Shown piece after piece: positions 1 through 8,464 of a DNA stretch of 42,152 nt. Source of the DNA: Methanobrevibacter sp. (GTDB lineage: Archaea; Methanobacteriota; Methanobacteria; Methanobacteriales; Methanobacteriaceae); the NCBI GenBank assembly GCA_017434525.1, contig JAFRFD010000164.1:1-42152 (forward strand). The letters are read 5' to 3'. Every line of letters begins with the position of its first letter. The first letter of the stretch is position 1. The notes below the pieces were generated by a model, which saw only the letters and a program-made list of their open reading frames with translations, was not told where the DNA came from and ran no database searches. A program made the translations under genes and the position numbers.

Positions 1-297
1 ATCCTCAACATTTAAATTAAGAATGTCTTCAAGATGAGCATCTTCAGATAAAACACCGATTCTGACTAAGTGCCCTAATAATTCATTTTTTTCTTCAACA
101 GCTTGATCTTGAGCAAAACCAAGTAAATACCTTGCTTCCCTACTGTATCTTCTGACTAAAGTATCAGCTTTCCAAATTTCTTTTTTGTTTTTTAAACCGT
201 ATTTAGTCATTAATTTGTTTTCGTTTTTAATTCTTTCCGCATTCCAAGGATGTGGTGGTGTATTATACTTTTTCCTTGATTTTCTAGGTTGTCCCAT
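1..297 (-). CDS. rps4: 30S ribosomal protein S4 (uS4), N-terminal part
   Basis: Primary 16S rRNA-binding protein of the small subunit. Only the first 99 codons are present; the frame runs off the left edge with no stop. The product starts [19 protein letters not shown] and continues with [19 protein letters not shown], the archaeal S4 N-terminal region that precedes the S4 RNA-binding domain. The ATG follows AAGGAGATG at a normal distance. It lies 62 nt downstream of rps13 in the same direction, the usual archaeal order (S13, S4, S11, RNA polymerase D). Identity is secure; the C-terminal half cannot be judged. Confidence 0.95.
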   Translation of the reverse strand, partial: MGQPRKSRKKYNTPPHPWNAERIKNENKLMTKYGLKNKKEIWKADTLVRRYSREARYLLGFAQDQAVEEKNELLGHLVRIGVLSEDAHLEDILNLNVED

Positions 298-359
298 TAA
301 AACATCTCCTTAATAAAATTGAATTTAATAAATTAATTTCTATAAAAAAAGTTCTATGC

Positions 360-809
360 CTATCCTCTTGAACGTTTTACACCAACTGAAGAACTTTTTC
401 TGAAAGTAGATTTGGTTCTTTGACCTCTAACAGGTAAACCAACTTCGTGTCTTCTACCTTTGTAACTTCTGGTCTTTTTCATTCTGTTTAAATCATCCCT
501 TAAGGTCATGTCAAGGTCGGATTCGATTAAATGAATGTCATCACCAGTTTCGTAATCTTCTCTTCTGTTTAACATCCAAGTTGGAATGTCAAATTTCTGA
601 GGATTTTCTAAAATTTCTTCAATTCTTAAAACATCTTCGTCAGCAATGTATCCAATTTTAGCATCTAAATCTAGGTCTAAAGTACGGCACATAGTTTTAG
701 ATAAAGATATTCCAACACCTTTAATTTCGGTTAAAGCTTGTTCAATGGTTTTATTACCATTTACATCCTTTCTTGAAATACGCACTAAGTGCTTAAAGTC
801 GTCTTCCAT
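360..809 (-). CDS. rps13: 30S ribosomal protein S13 (uS13)
   Basis: Protein of the small-subunit head that contacts the P-site tRNA and the large subunit. The 149-residue product has the archaeal/eukaryotic S13 (S18e) form: helix-two-turn-helix section ([16 protein letters not shown], about residues 22-37) and a basic C-terminal tail with [16 protein letters not shown], the conserved LPVRGQRT signature. The ATG is preceded by GGAGGT with 6-nt spacing. It is the first gene after tRNA-Ser on this strand and probably opens the S13-S4-S11-rpoD operon. A 185-nt leader with three inverted repeats lies upstream. Confidence 0.97.
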   Translation of the reverse strand: MEDDFKHLVRISRKDVNGNKTIEQALTEIKGVGISLSKTMCRTLDLDLDAKIGYIADEDVLRIEEILENPQKFDIPTWMLNRREDYETGDDIHLIESDLDMTLRDDLNRMKKTRSYKGRRHEVGLPVRGQRTKSTFRKSSSVGVKRSRG

Positions 810-831
810 TAAATAACCTCCATTTATAGAG

Positions 832-925
832 CGAATCTACGAGACGTAAAATTATAGATTCGAATGCTTTGAACTTTTCAAAGCACAGTTCTTTCAACAA
901 TTTAAAACTTAGCATATTGGCTAAG
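832..925 (-). promoter_or_regulatory. Structured leader upstream of rps13 (three hairpins)
   Basis: Between tRNA-Ser and rps13 there are three consecutive perfect inverted repeats. They are 832-839 with 855-862 (CGAATCTA/TAGATTCG), 865-873 with 877-885 (9 bp, 3-nt loop), and 908-913 with 920-925 (CTTAGC/GCTAAG). If transcribed with rps13 they would form a chain of hairpins ending shortly before the Shine-Dalgarno. A role in ribosomal protein autoregulation or tRNA/mRNA processing is inference only. Confidence 0.45.
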
Positions 926-994
926 AGTGCAAAAATATCAGTTTAACAAGTATTTATTTAATTAAAACAAAAAACTAAGTTATAAACTAATAAA

Positions 995-1079
995 CGCCGA
1001 GACTGGGATTTGAACCCAGGAGGGCTGAACGCCCACGAGATTTCCAGTCTCGCGCCTTACCAGGCTAGACTATCTCGGC
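995..1079 (-). tRNA. tRNA-Ser (anticodon GGA)
   Basis: On the minus strand the molecule begins GCCGAGA and ends TCTCGGC plus discriminator G, a perfect 7-bp acceptor stem. The anticodon arm is CGAGA-CTGGAAA-TCTCG with anticodon GGA, reading UCC/UCU serine codons. A long variable arm (GGGC...GCCC) and a T arm with GGTTCAAATCC confirm a class II tRNA. CCA is not encoded. A TATA-like element (TTTATATATG on the minus strand, about 1150-1160) lies upstream. Confidence 0.96.
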
Positions 1080-1298
1080 ATAAAATAGTTAGCAATACTT
1101 GTGCATCATATCATCTAGAATAATATGATAACATAATATTTTCTTTTCAACATATATAAACTTATTGTTTAAAAGGGATTTTTTTAAAAAAAATTATAAA
1201 TTCCAATAATAAATTGTATTTTCCAATTTAAAAAAAGATTCGCAAAAAAAGATAAAGTATATCTCATTAGTATACTAATATTTTATTAGGTGAATAAA

Positions 1299-1856
1299 AT
1301 GAATATCCTTGTAATTATCGTAATTGTATTAGCAGTCCTATTCATTGTTGGTACAATAATACATCTATACAACAATTTAGTGAATCTCAGAAATCATGTG
1401 AAAAATAGCTATTCACAAATCGAAGTACAGCTAAAAAGAAGAAATGATTTGATACCAAATCTCGTTGAGACCGTTAAGGGTTATGCGGGACACGAAAAAG
1501 AAGTGTTCGAAAACGTTACAAAAGCAAGAACCAGCGTCATGAATGCAACAAACATTGATGAAGCAAGCGCTGCAGACAACCAATTGACCGGCGCTTTAAA
1601 ATCATTATTTGCTGTAGCTGAAAATTATCCTGAATTGAAAGCTAATTCTAATTTCCAACAATTACAATCCGAATTAACTGAAACTGAGGATAAAATTTCA
1701 TATGCTAGACAATTCTATAACGACATGGTACTTAAATATAACAATGCCTGCGAACAGTTCCCAAGCAGCTTATTTGCAAAATGGTTCAATTTCCATCAAG
1801 CAGAATTTTATCAAGTTCCTGAAAGTGAAACCGCTGTGCCTGAAGTTAAATTCTAA
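1299..1856 (+). CDS. lemA: LemA family protein
   Basis: Single-pass membrane protein of the LemA family, whose biochemical role is not settled. The 185-residue product has one N-terminal membrane helix (about residues 3-25, [19 protein letters not shown]) followed by long helices containing the family signature [29 protein letters not shown]. Start: an upstream GTG at 1290 lies inside the Shine-Dalgarno AGGTGA (1288-1293), so ATG 1299, 5 nt after it, is preferred. A TATA-like AAAGTATATC around 1254 fits a short leader. The DUF2207 gene follows 17 nt later; LemA and DUF2207 proteins are frequently encoded together, so the pair probably acts together at the membrane. Confidence 0.9.
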   Translation: MNILVIIVIVLAVLFIVGTIIHLYNNLVNLRNHVKNSYSQIEVQLKRRNDLIPNLVETVKGYAGHEKEVFENVTKARTSVMNATNIDEASAADNQLTGALKSLFAVAENYPELKANSNFQQLQSELTETEDKISYARQFYNDMVLKYNNACEQFPSSLFAKWFNFHQAEFYQVPESETAVPEVKF

Positions 1857-1873
1857 GGATATGGTGAAATTAT

Positions 1874-3664
1874 ATGGATGTTAAAAAAACATTTTGTATA
1901 ATTTTATTATTTTTAATATTATTTTCAGCAATTACCTTAGTTTCGGCAAGTGACGATAAAAGTTACAGTATTGATCAGGCATTTGTGGAGCTAACGGTTG
2001 GAAGTAATGGTCTACTGCATGTAGATGAAATATACGATTATACATTTCATGGAACATATAATGGAGTCTACAGAGACATCCCTCTAAAGGAAGGGGAATC
2101 CATAGATAACCTTACCGTAAATACAAAGGGTGCATATTCAGTTGTAAAAGAATCAGATGAAAACGGGAAAAAGCATTTGAAAATCTATTTATATGCTGAT
2201 GAAGCGCATACCCAAAAAATCTCAAATACGGAGGTGTATGTCTACATCAGTTATGACATGAAAAATACAGTCACTCTTTTCAAAGATGTTGCAGGACTTC
2301 AATATAAACTTTGGGGAGAGGATTGGGATGTAGGAATTGAAGCGCTTACAGCAGTTATTCACCTTCCAGGAAATAAAGATATTACCTATTTCTTAAATCC
2401 TCAAGAGTATAATTCCACAAGTTATCTGATGAACAATACAATTTCCTTAACATCAAATTCCATTCCATCCGGAGAATTTTACGAGTTACTTGTATTAATG
2501 CCATTAGATGATTTTGACAATAACGCCCCTTATGCAAAACATGTGAACGAAAAGGGGAAAGAGGATATAGTTCATAATCTGGAATCCAGTTTAAATGAAC
2601 GAAACTTCTGGAATACATCATATCTTGTTATGGGATTATTGTCATTAATCAGCCCAATTGTTGCAATAATAGTTTACTTCAGATTTGGAAGGGAGCCAAA
2701 AGTTGACTATAATGGAATATATGAAAGAGAACCTCCAACTAATGACTCTCCTGCAATGGTAAATGCATTGATTGATAATACTCATGACATTGGAACACCA
2801 AATATGAAAGGATTTGAAGCAACGATACTCAATTTGATAGATAAAAAAGTTTTCGAACTTGAAACCAAAAGAGATCCAAATACCGATTTAACCGAATTGT
2901 TCCTAAAATTGAATAGGGATAAAACCAGCAATCTTGCCATTCATGAACATACCGTTTTTGATATTATGGAAATGTTTTCAGACAGCCATGACATAGTGAA
3001 CCTGTCCAATTTAAATAATGATTTGTCGTATGAATCAAATGCAAAACTTTTCATGGAAGAATTTAGAGAATGGCAACAAGATGTAAAACATGAATATTTA
3101 GATTCCGAGAATCTTGAAACATATTTCAATAACAAAGGATCCAAATTCATGAAAATATTGGGAATTGGAGGATTAATTCTTGGAATAATCATATTCATAT
3201 TAGGCCTATTTACAAATCTTTCAAATGGAATTTATGCAATAGGCGGTGGAATCGCACTTGCAATATTCTCATTTATTGTAATAATGCTTCCAGAGGATAT
3301 TTTCGGACAATGGACCAAAAAAGGTAGGCTCTTCTATCTTAAATGGAAAAACTTTAAGAAATTCTTAAAAGACAACAGTTTAATTAATGAACACCCTCCA
3401 GAATCAATAGTTATCTGGAAACAGTACCTGATTTATGGTGCGGCTCTTGGAGTGGCAGATAATGTTTACAAAGCCATGAAACTTCAAGAGACAAATATTT
3501 CAGACTTTAATGATGATATATTCCTGTACCATCAGTACGGAGGATACTATATGATGCACAATGCATTCATTACTGGAGAATCTGCAGCTAATCCTTCATC
3601 AGATGCCGGTGGTTTTGGTGGCCTCGGTGGAGGATCTAGTGGCGGGGGTGGAGGTGCTTTCTAG
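1874..3664 (+). CDS. DUF2207 domain-containing membrane protein
   Basis: Predicted membrane protein of the DUF2207 family (YciQ-like), function unknown. The 596-residue product has a signal peptide or N-terminal helix (about 1-25), then an extracytoplasmic beta-rich domain with the hallmark VDEIYDYTFHGTYNGVYRDI (about 50-70). One membrane helix lies near 250-270, a cytoplasmic region follows, then a pair of helices near 425-475, and a Gly/Ser-rich tail ending GGGSSGGGGGAF. That tail is typical of the family. It lies 17 nt after lemA behind GGTGA and is probably cotranscribed with it. Confidence 0.88.
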   Translation: MDVKKTFCIILLFLILFSAITLVSASDDKSYSIDQAFVELTVGSNGLLHVDEIYDYTFHGTYNGVYRDIPLKEGESIDNLTVNTKGAYSVVKESDENGKKHLKIYLYADEAHTQKISNTEVYVYISYDMKNTVTLFKDVAGLQYKLWGEDWDVGIEALTAVIHLPGNKDITYFLNPQEYNSTSYLMNNTISLTSNSIPSGEFYELLVLMPLDDFDNNAPYAKHVNEKGKEDIVHNLESSLNERNFWNTSYLVMGLLSLISPIVAIIVYFRFGREPKVDYNGIYEREPPTNDSPAMVNALIDNTHDIGTPNMKGFEATILNLIDKKVFELETKRDPNTDLTELFLKLNRDKTSNLAIHEHTVFDIMEMFSDSHDIVNLSNLNNDLSYESNAKLFMEEFREWQQDVKHEYLDSENLETYFNNKGSKFMKILGIGGLILGIIIFILGLFTNLSNGIYAIGGGIALAIFSFIVIMLPEDIFGQWTKKGRLFYLKWKNFKKFLKDNSLINEHPPESIVIWKQYLIYGAALGVADNVYKAMKLQETNISDFNDDIFLYHQYGGYYMMHNAFITGESAANPSSDAGGFGGLGGGSSGGGGGAF

Positions 3665-3833
3665 CACTCCATTCTTATTTTTTTTAAAATAGTGTATATG
3701 ATTAAATAGAAATATATGAAAAAATAACGACTCTCTATTTTAATCAAATAGTCCCTTAATTTAATGAGTTTGAAAATAAGATAACATAAAATAAAAAAGG
3801 ATAATTTCAATATTATTCAACATCGATTATGGC

Positions 3834-6185
3834 CTATTTGATGACTATCTTAACTTTTACAGAAAGCGGATTGTAAATTGAATTGCCGCCATATATAACA
3901 TATCCCTTATAAACGCCTTTTTTAGTTAATTTTTTTAAATTAAATATGGCTATTCCCTTTTTATTGGTTTTTGCAGAGTACTTTACTCCATTAACCTTAA
4001 ACTTGAGTTTGACATATTTCATGGCGTAACCTTTATTGTCTTTTAAGACAATAGAATATAATTTAGTTTTATACCGTTTAAAAGTAGCTTTATATGCAAT
4101 TATTTTAGGAGTTAACTTATTAACAACAATTTTGGCATTAGCGGATGAACCGGCATAAGTACTATCTCCTGCAAATTGAACAAATACAGGATAGGTGTTT
4201 GGAGTCAGAGATTTGGTTGGAATCATGACTTGGCCATTATCATCGGTCCGATATTTAGTGGTCACTCCGTTAAGAGTAACATAAACTTTAGCATACTTAA
4301 TGATTTTACCTGCTGAATCATGCAAGTTAACAAGTAAAACTTTTCTAGCCTGATAATTTGTAGTTAAATTAGCAACATATATGGATGAAGACTTAAGAAA
4401 TGTAATGGATATTTTAATAGGATCGATTTCATAACAGTCATCATCAACAGTTATGGAAGCCTTATATTGGCCTGCTGCCAAATTAACAAACCAGTTATAT
4501 CCCACTTCAGATTTATAAGTTCCAACAAGTTTATTTTTGGAATTATATAATTTAATTGTAGCATTTACACCAGTTACAGGATACTTTGAGTTATCATATA
4601 AACCAATATGAATATCTCCTCCAAAACCATAAACACCCTTGAAATCAGAAACATATAAATTATACACTGGCAAATTGCCTTCAAATTCAGAATCGGCAAC
4701 ATATGCATCAAATTTTGCCCCACCAGTTATTTTAGCTTCATTATACTTGAAAATACAAGTTGATGCTGAACTGGAAACTGATAATGCTCCACCATATTTT
4801 GCGACATTATATGCAAAGTAGCATCCCCTTGCAGAGGTTTTATATGCAGCACCGCCATATTCATCAGCATTATTATAAAATAAGCCACAGGAGACAAGGT
4901 CTGTCAATGATACGGCACCACCATTATGCGCGGAATTATATCTGAACTCTGATGAATCAGATCCGCCTTCATCAATAGCTCCACCCTGTATTAGTGCTGT
5001 ATTATACATGAATTTACAGGTATCTGAATGAGCATTAAAAATTGCTCCCCCATATTCTGCAGTATTATATGTGAAATTACAAGACAAAGCTGAGTTTTGA
5101 AACATTGCACCGCCCCTAACCGCAGAATTATTTATAAAATTACATTTTACTGCATAAGCATCAAGAATGGCTCCCCCATCATTGGTTGCATGATTCCTTT
5201 CAAAGATGCAATTAGAAGCAGAACCTGTGTATACCGCTCCACCATCATTAGCATGATTTTGTCTGAATTGGCAATTATCCACCGTGTATCCATATGAAGC
5301 TCCTCCATGTTTCACAGCAACATTTCCTGTAAAATTGCAGTTTTGAGCGGAATTTAATCCACCACCCACTGCACCCCCATTATTTGCAGTATTATTTATA
5401 AAATTAGAATTCCTAATATAAGCATTGAATACCGCACCTGACATTTCATCTGCGGAATTTCCAATAAATGTGCAGTCGCTTGCAGAACTGCCGTACATGG
5501 CTCCACCATATTTGTCTGCATGATTATTAATAAATGTTGATTTGGTGGCATAAACATCATTGATTGCCCCACCATATTGAGCGGAATTATTTATAAACCT
5601 ACAATTATCAGCACTTCCATCGTACGCCGCTCCACCATAAAATCCGGCAGCATTGTTTTCAAAAATGCAATAAAAAGCTTGGCCTCCAGCCATAGCACCA
5701 CCAGATCCAACAGCATGATTGTTGATGAATCTTGAATTATAAACTCCATAATTGACTCCGGAGATGGCAGAACCGCCTTGAGAATTTGCATTGATGAATG
5801 TGATGTTATCAAAAGAAGCATAACTTGCTGTTACATTAAATATTCTAGCCAGACCGTTTCCATCGATTTTGTGGCCGTCACCATAGATATTAATAGAACG
5901 AGAAATAACAATTCCATTTAAAAATTCGGAATCGGAAGTGGCGTTGTAGGCATAATCATGTGATAAATGAATGTTCCAATCAGAATTATTATTAATAAAA
6001 TTATTTAAATCCGAAAATGATTTAGAATCTGATATTGAATCTTCTGTATTTGAAATACTTTCATCGGCATAGCTATCATCAGAGATACTAACAGTATCAT
6101 TAGTGAAACTATCAGCCGCATTAACGGAAGACATGACTAAAAACGATACCAACAAAATTGAAAGTATAATTTTTTTATTTAACAA
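3834..6185 (-). CDS. Adhesin-like secreted protein with parallel beta-helix repeats
   Basis: Large surface protein of the adhesin-like (ALP) type common in gut methanogens, presumably mediating contact with the cell wall, other microbes or host. An N-terminal signal peptide (NKKIILSILLVSFLVMSSVNAA) precedes a region from about residue 80 to 540. There, coils of about 22-24 residues with the pattern FxNNxAxxGGA recur many times, as in polymorphic outer membrane protein/right-handed beta-helix repeats. The last roughly 200 residues hold two or more Ig-like beta-sandwich repeats (for example YAKVYVTLNG...TDDNGQ and MKYVKLKFKVNG...TNKKG). No C-terminal membrane helix or pseudomurein-binding repeat is visible, so anchoring is unclear. 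Start: GGAGGA (6198-6193) is too close to upstream TTG codons; TTG at 6185 has 7-nt spacing, giving 783 residues. Confidence 0.88.
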   Translation of the reverse strand: MLNKKIILSILLVSFLVMSSVNAADSFTNDTVSISDDSYADESISNTEDSISDSKSFSDLNNFINNNSDWNIHLSHDYAYNATSDSEFLNGIVISRSINIYGDGHKIDGNGLARIFNVTASYASFDNITFINANSQGGSAISGVNYGVYNSRFINNHAVGSGGAMAGGQAFYCIFENNAAGFYGGAAYDGSADNCRFINNSAQYGGAINDVYATKSTFINNHADKYGGAMYGSSASDCTFIGNSADEMSGAVFNAYIRNSNFINNTANNGGAVGGGLNSAQNCNFTGNVAVKHGGASYGYTVDNCQFRQNHANDGGAVYTGSASNCIFERNHATNDGGAILDAYAVKCNFINNSAVRGGAMFQNSALSCNFTYNTAEYGGAIFNAHSDTCKFMYNTALIQGGAIDEGGSDSSEFRYNSAHNGGAVSLTDLVSCGLFYNNADEYGGAAYKTSARGCYFAYNVAKYGGALSVSSSASTCIFKYNEAKITGGAKFDAYVADSEFEGNLPVYNLYVSDFKGVYGFGGDIHIGLYDNSKYPVTGVNATIKLYNSKNKLVGTYKSEVGYNWFVNLAAGQYKASITVDDDCYEIDPIKISITFLKSSSIYVANLTTNYQARKVLLVNLHDSAGKIIKYAKVYVTLNGVTTKYRTDDNGQVMIPTKSLTPNTYPVFVQFAGDSTYAGSSANAKIVVNKLTPKIIAYKATFKRYKTKLYSIVLKDNKGYAMKYVKLKFKVNGVKYSAKTNKKGIAIFNLKKLTKKGVYKGYVIYGGNSIYNPLSVKVKIVIK

Positions 6186-6200
6186 TATCAAATCCTCCAA

Positions 6201-6600
6201 AATATTACCTATTTTATATTTGTGTCAAAAATAATATATATTAATTGCGAAATATAATAACAAAATACTAATAATATAGTATTTAGAAAAAAAATATAGT
6301 ACATATCAAAAATATGACAAAATTATAGTTATAATATTAAAAATTAAAAGTTAATGATTTAAAAAAAGAATTATCAACAAACATTACTCTCTTTTAAATC
6401 TATATGTCATATAACTTAACATTACTAAAACAAGAATTATCAAAAATAGTGTATTTAATGCCTATATTGTAGGATTTAACCCACAATACCAACCATTAGA
6501 CATCAAATTTAATAAATCACATTTTGAGGTTTTCCCCATTTGAGGTAAATCTCTTGTTTAAATATTTTATGGAATATCATATATAAATGTAATTATTATT
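6201..6600. other. AT-rich intergenic region with a possible gene remnant
   Basis: This is the first part of a roughly 1-kb stretch between the adhesin gene and cbf5. It holds no convincing gene. On the minus strand, one frame from 6539 down to 6384 is open except for a TAG at 6462-6464. It ends in a hydrophobic segment followed by a basic tail (FLIILVLVMLSYMTYRFKRE), as in a C-terminal membrane anchor. There is no Shine-Dalgarno, so this may be debris of an older surface-protein gene or chance. Confidence 0.3.
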
Positions 6601-6605
6601 TGAGA

Positions 6606-6710
6606 AAGATAATTGGTTAGTGTTCTTCTAGGCAAAAAAGCCCCCACGAAAATTTTTGGTTGGAATTTTCTAAAAGCCCATCATTGATTTTGATTTTTAC
6701 CAATTATCTT
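6606..6710. repeat. Perfect 12-bp inverted repeat enclosing a minus-strand terminator-like hairpin
   Basis: Arms AAGATAATTGGT (6606-6617) and ACCAATTATCTT (6699-6710) are perfectly complementary. Inside them a 7-bp hairpin (6648-6654 with 6664-6670) is followed, on the minus strand, by GTGGGGGC and a run of six T (6639-6634), which looks like a terminator for a minus-strand transcript. Confidence 0.5.
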
Positions 6711-6755
6711 AAATGGAGTTGATAAGAGATATTTATACACTCCTTACAATGATTA

Positions 6756-6809
6756 TTAACATATTTTTGATGTTAAATAGACCACTATCAGGAATGCAAT
6801 TATCTCCAT
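6756..6809 (-). CDS. Putative 17-residue hydrophobic peptide
   Basis: Short ORF with product MEIIAFLIVVYLTSKIC: an acidic residue, about ten hydrophobic residues and a Lys-containing end, as in a minimal membrane peptide. The reason to take it seriously is the ribosome binding site. AAGGAGGTGA at 6824-6815 is fully complementary to the 3' end of 16S rRNA and sits 5 nt before the ATG, stronger than most sites in the window. A 7-bp repeat (6801-6807 with 6841-6847) could pair across the start codon with the Shine-Dalgarno in the loop. Possible roles are a type I toxin-like peptide, a leader peptide, or nothing. No family is recognised. Confidence 0.4.
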   Translation of the reverse strand: MEIIAFLIVVYLTSKIC

Positions 6810-6884
6810 CAAGCTCACCTCCTTGTGATTTATTATTGACGGAGATACCACACCCATCCCTGAAGAACTGACTATGGTTAAAAC

Positions 6885-6916
6885 GTTAGTATTATTAAAT
6901 GTAAATTCATACTAAC
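6885..6916. promoter_or_regulatory. 8-bp dyad, possible operator
   Basis: GTTAGTAT (6885-6892) and ATACTAAC (6909-6916) form a perfect dyad with a 16-bp AT-rich centre. The centre includes a TATA-like stretch on the minus strand, about 80-100 bp upstream of the small peptide ORF. This could be its promoter/operator. Regulation is inferred. Confidence 0.3.
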
Positions 6917-6920
6917 ACCC

Positions 6921-6945
6921 CCTCCGAATGATGGGAGGCTTTTTT
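6921..6945 (+). terminator. Terminator-like hairpin with T-tract (plus strand)
   Basis: CCTCC (6921-6925) pairs with GGAGG (6934-6938) and is followed by C and six T. No plus-strand gene precedes it, so if real it ends an antisense or non-coding transcript across the small peptide ORF. Confidence 0.4.
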
Positions 6946-7189
6946 ATAGATTAAATATTATCAAAAATATTATTTAAAGCTTGTTGAAGCCATTCCGTAA
7001 AATTGCTTTGAGAAAAACATGATATTTAAACTTTACTACAATAATTCCCTAAAAAAACGAAAACATTTTCTCTAATTTAAAAAAAAATACACATTTAACA
7101 TTATTTTCCCCCATCAAAATCTTGAATCAACTTTGATGAAGAACCTCATCACATTTAAAAAAAAAAAATTCCCAAAATCTAGATAAACA

Positions 7190-7205
7190 TGGGCAGAACT
7201 GCCCA
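7190..7205 (-). terminator. Terminator of the cbf5 end of the ribosomal superoperon
   Basis: TGGGCAG (7190-7196) and CTGCCCA (7199-7205) form a tight hairpin just past the cbf5 stop. On the minus strand a run of 12 T (7168-7157) follows about 20 nt later. The position at the end of a long operon fits termination. Confidence 0.5.
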
Positions 7206-7217
7206 AAATTTAAGAAT

Positions 7218-8183
7218 TTACTTCCAAAATCTTGGATAAGTATCGGGTTTCATGAATACTTTGGAAACATTTACAGCAAAACCGGAATCCGCTTCTAGAA
7301 TTTCATTTGAAGTCAATAATGAATGACCTGCACCAACCAATTCCCCTTTTAGAGTTTCAATTGCTACAATATCATTTTTTTGAATGCTGTCTGCCAAACT
7401 GCTGATTCCACCACATGCAAGATCCGCACCATGACACACCGCATCCACAGCAGAATCCTTAATAACGATTTTTGGCAAGTAATCTGCTGCCCTTTCCATC
7501 GGCATTATCGCATCACGAAGGAATGATTCATCACCGTCTTCAATATAGAAATGGTACGCATCAGTTACATCCTGAAGTGTAACTAAATTATTTTTTTCTG
7601 TAAATGAACCAACCTGGGTTCTTCTAAGCTCAGCCATATGGGCTCCAACACCCAATGCCTCACCGATATTGTGGCAATAGGTTCTAACATAAGTTCCTGC
7701 TTCACAACCAATTCTAAAAAGAACATCCCTTCCTTCAATTTCATAGATTGTAGAATAATAGATGTTACGTGTTCTAAGTTCACGTTTTACGGCTGATTTT
7801 ACTGGAGGCAATTGAAATATCTTTCCAGTGAATTCGGCAAATACTTCACGAATCCTATCTTCATCCACATCTTGATGGAATGTCAATAAACAAACATACT
7901 CTTTTGGAGCTGTTAAAAGAAGTTGTATTGCACGGGTAGCGTCATCCAGACCGACCGGCAATATTCCAGTTACTTTTGGATCTAGGGTTCCGCCATGCCC
8001 TGATTTTTCAATTGGTAAAATTCGTTTAACCCAAGAGTCTATTTCATGAGATGTTGGACCTGATGGTTTATCTAGATTGATTACTCCTTTAGAGATATAA
8101 TCATTAATTTCCCTTTCTTCAGGTTTGCAACCAAAATTAGGGTCAGTAAAACTACTGGATTTTGTAACCATCTCAAATTTCAT
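7218..8183 (-). CDS. cbf5: tRNA/rRNA pseudouridine synthase Cbf5 (dyskerin homologue)
   Basis: Catalytic subunit of archaeal H/ACA ribonucleoprotein, which makes pseudouridine in rRNA and can also modify tRNA U55. The 321-residue product has the TruB-type motif SGHGGTLDPKVTGILPVG with catalytic Asp68, upstream INLDKPSGPTSHE, and a C-terminal PUA domain (about 240-321). Length matches archaeal Cbf5. It is the last gene of the cluster, 59 nt after rpl14e. The leader has only AAGG as a weak Shine-Dalgarno. Identity is secure; RNA targets are not visible here. Confidence 0.95.
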   Translation of the reverse strand: MKFEMVTKSSSFTDPNFGCKPEEREINDYISKGVINLDKPSGPTSHEIDSWVKRILPIEKSGHGGTLDPKVTGILPVGLDDATRAIQLLLTAPKEYVCLLTFHQDVDEDRIREVFAEFTGKIFQLPPVKSAVKRELRTRNIYYSTIYEIEGRDVLFRIGCEAGTYVRTYCHNIGEALGVGAHMAELRRTQVGSFTEKNNLVTLQDVTDAYHFYIEDGDESFLRDAIMPMERAADYLPKIVIKDSAVDAVCHGADLACGGISSLADSIQKNDIVAIETLKGELVGAGHSLLTSNEILEADSGFAVNVSKVFMKPDTYPRFWK

Positions 8184-8242
8184 GAAAAAAACCTTAAAAA
8201 ATAGTAAAAAATAGTAAAATAATGAATAAATTAATTATTCAT

Positions 8243-8464
8243 TTATAAGTCTGCTAAAGCTGCTTTGATAGCGTCGATATCTCCGGAAACATCGATAGAA
8301 TCTTCAGTTGGTTCTAAGTGAGCAATATTACATCTTCTGTTTTTTACAGCTTCACCAACTACTTCTACAAAGTTTTCGTCGATAATTTCAACAATAGCGC
8401 ATTTTTCGCCTGCTTCTCTACCAGCAATTTTAACACATACTCTACCTACTTCAATTGATGCCAT
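8243..8464 (-). CDS. rpl14e: 50S ribosomal protein L14e (eL14)
   Basis: Archaeal/eukaryotic-type large-subunit protein with an SH3-like KOW fold. The 73-residue product opens MASIEVGRVCVKIAGREAGEKCAIVEII, the L14e signature with KOW-type Gly, and continues NRRCNIAHLEPT. It starts directly after the cmk stop (8465), indicating translational coupling, and lies between cmk and cbf5 as in many archaea. Length is normal for the archaeal form, which lacks the eukaryotic C-terminal extension. Confidence 0.95.
   Translation of the reverse strand: MASIEVGRVCVKIAGREAGEKCAIVEIIDENFVEVVGEAVKNRRCNIAHLEPTEDSIDVSGDIDAIKAALADL

Noticed and set aside
6713..6871. Plus-strand ORF of about 52 codons (MELIRDIYTLL...) antisense to the 17-residue peptide
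   Set aside because: No Shine-Dalgarno before its ATG, low-quality composition in the second half, and it is antisense to the better supported peptide ORF.
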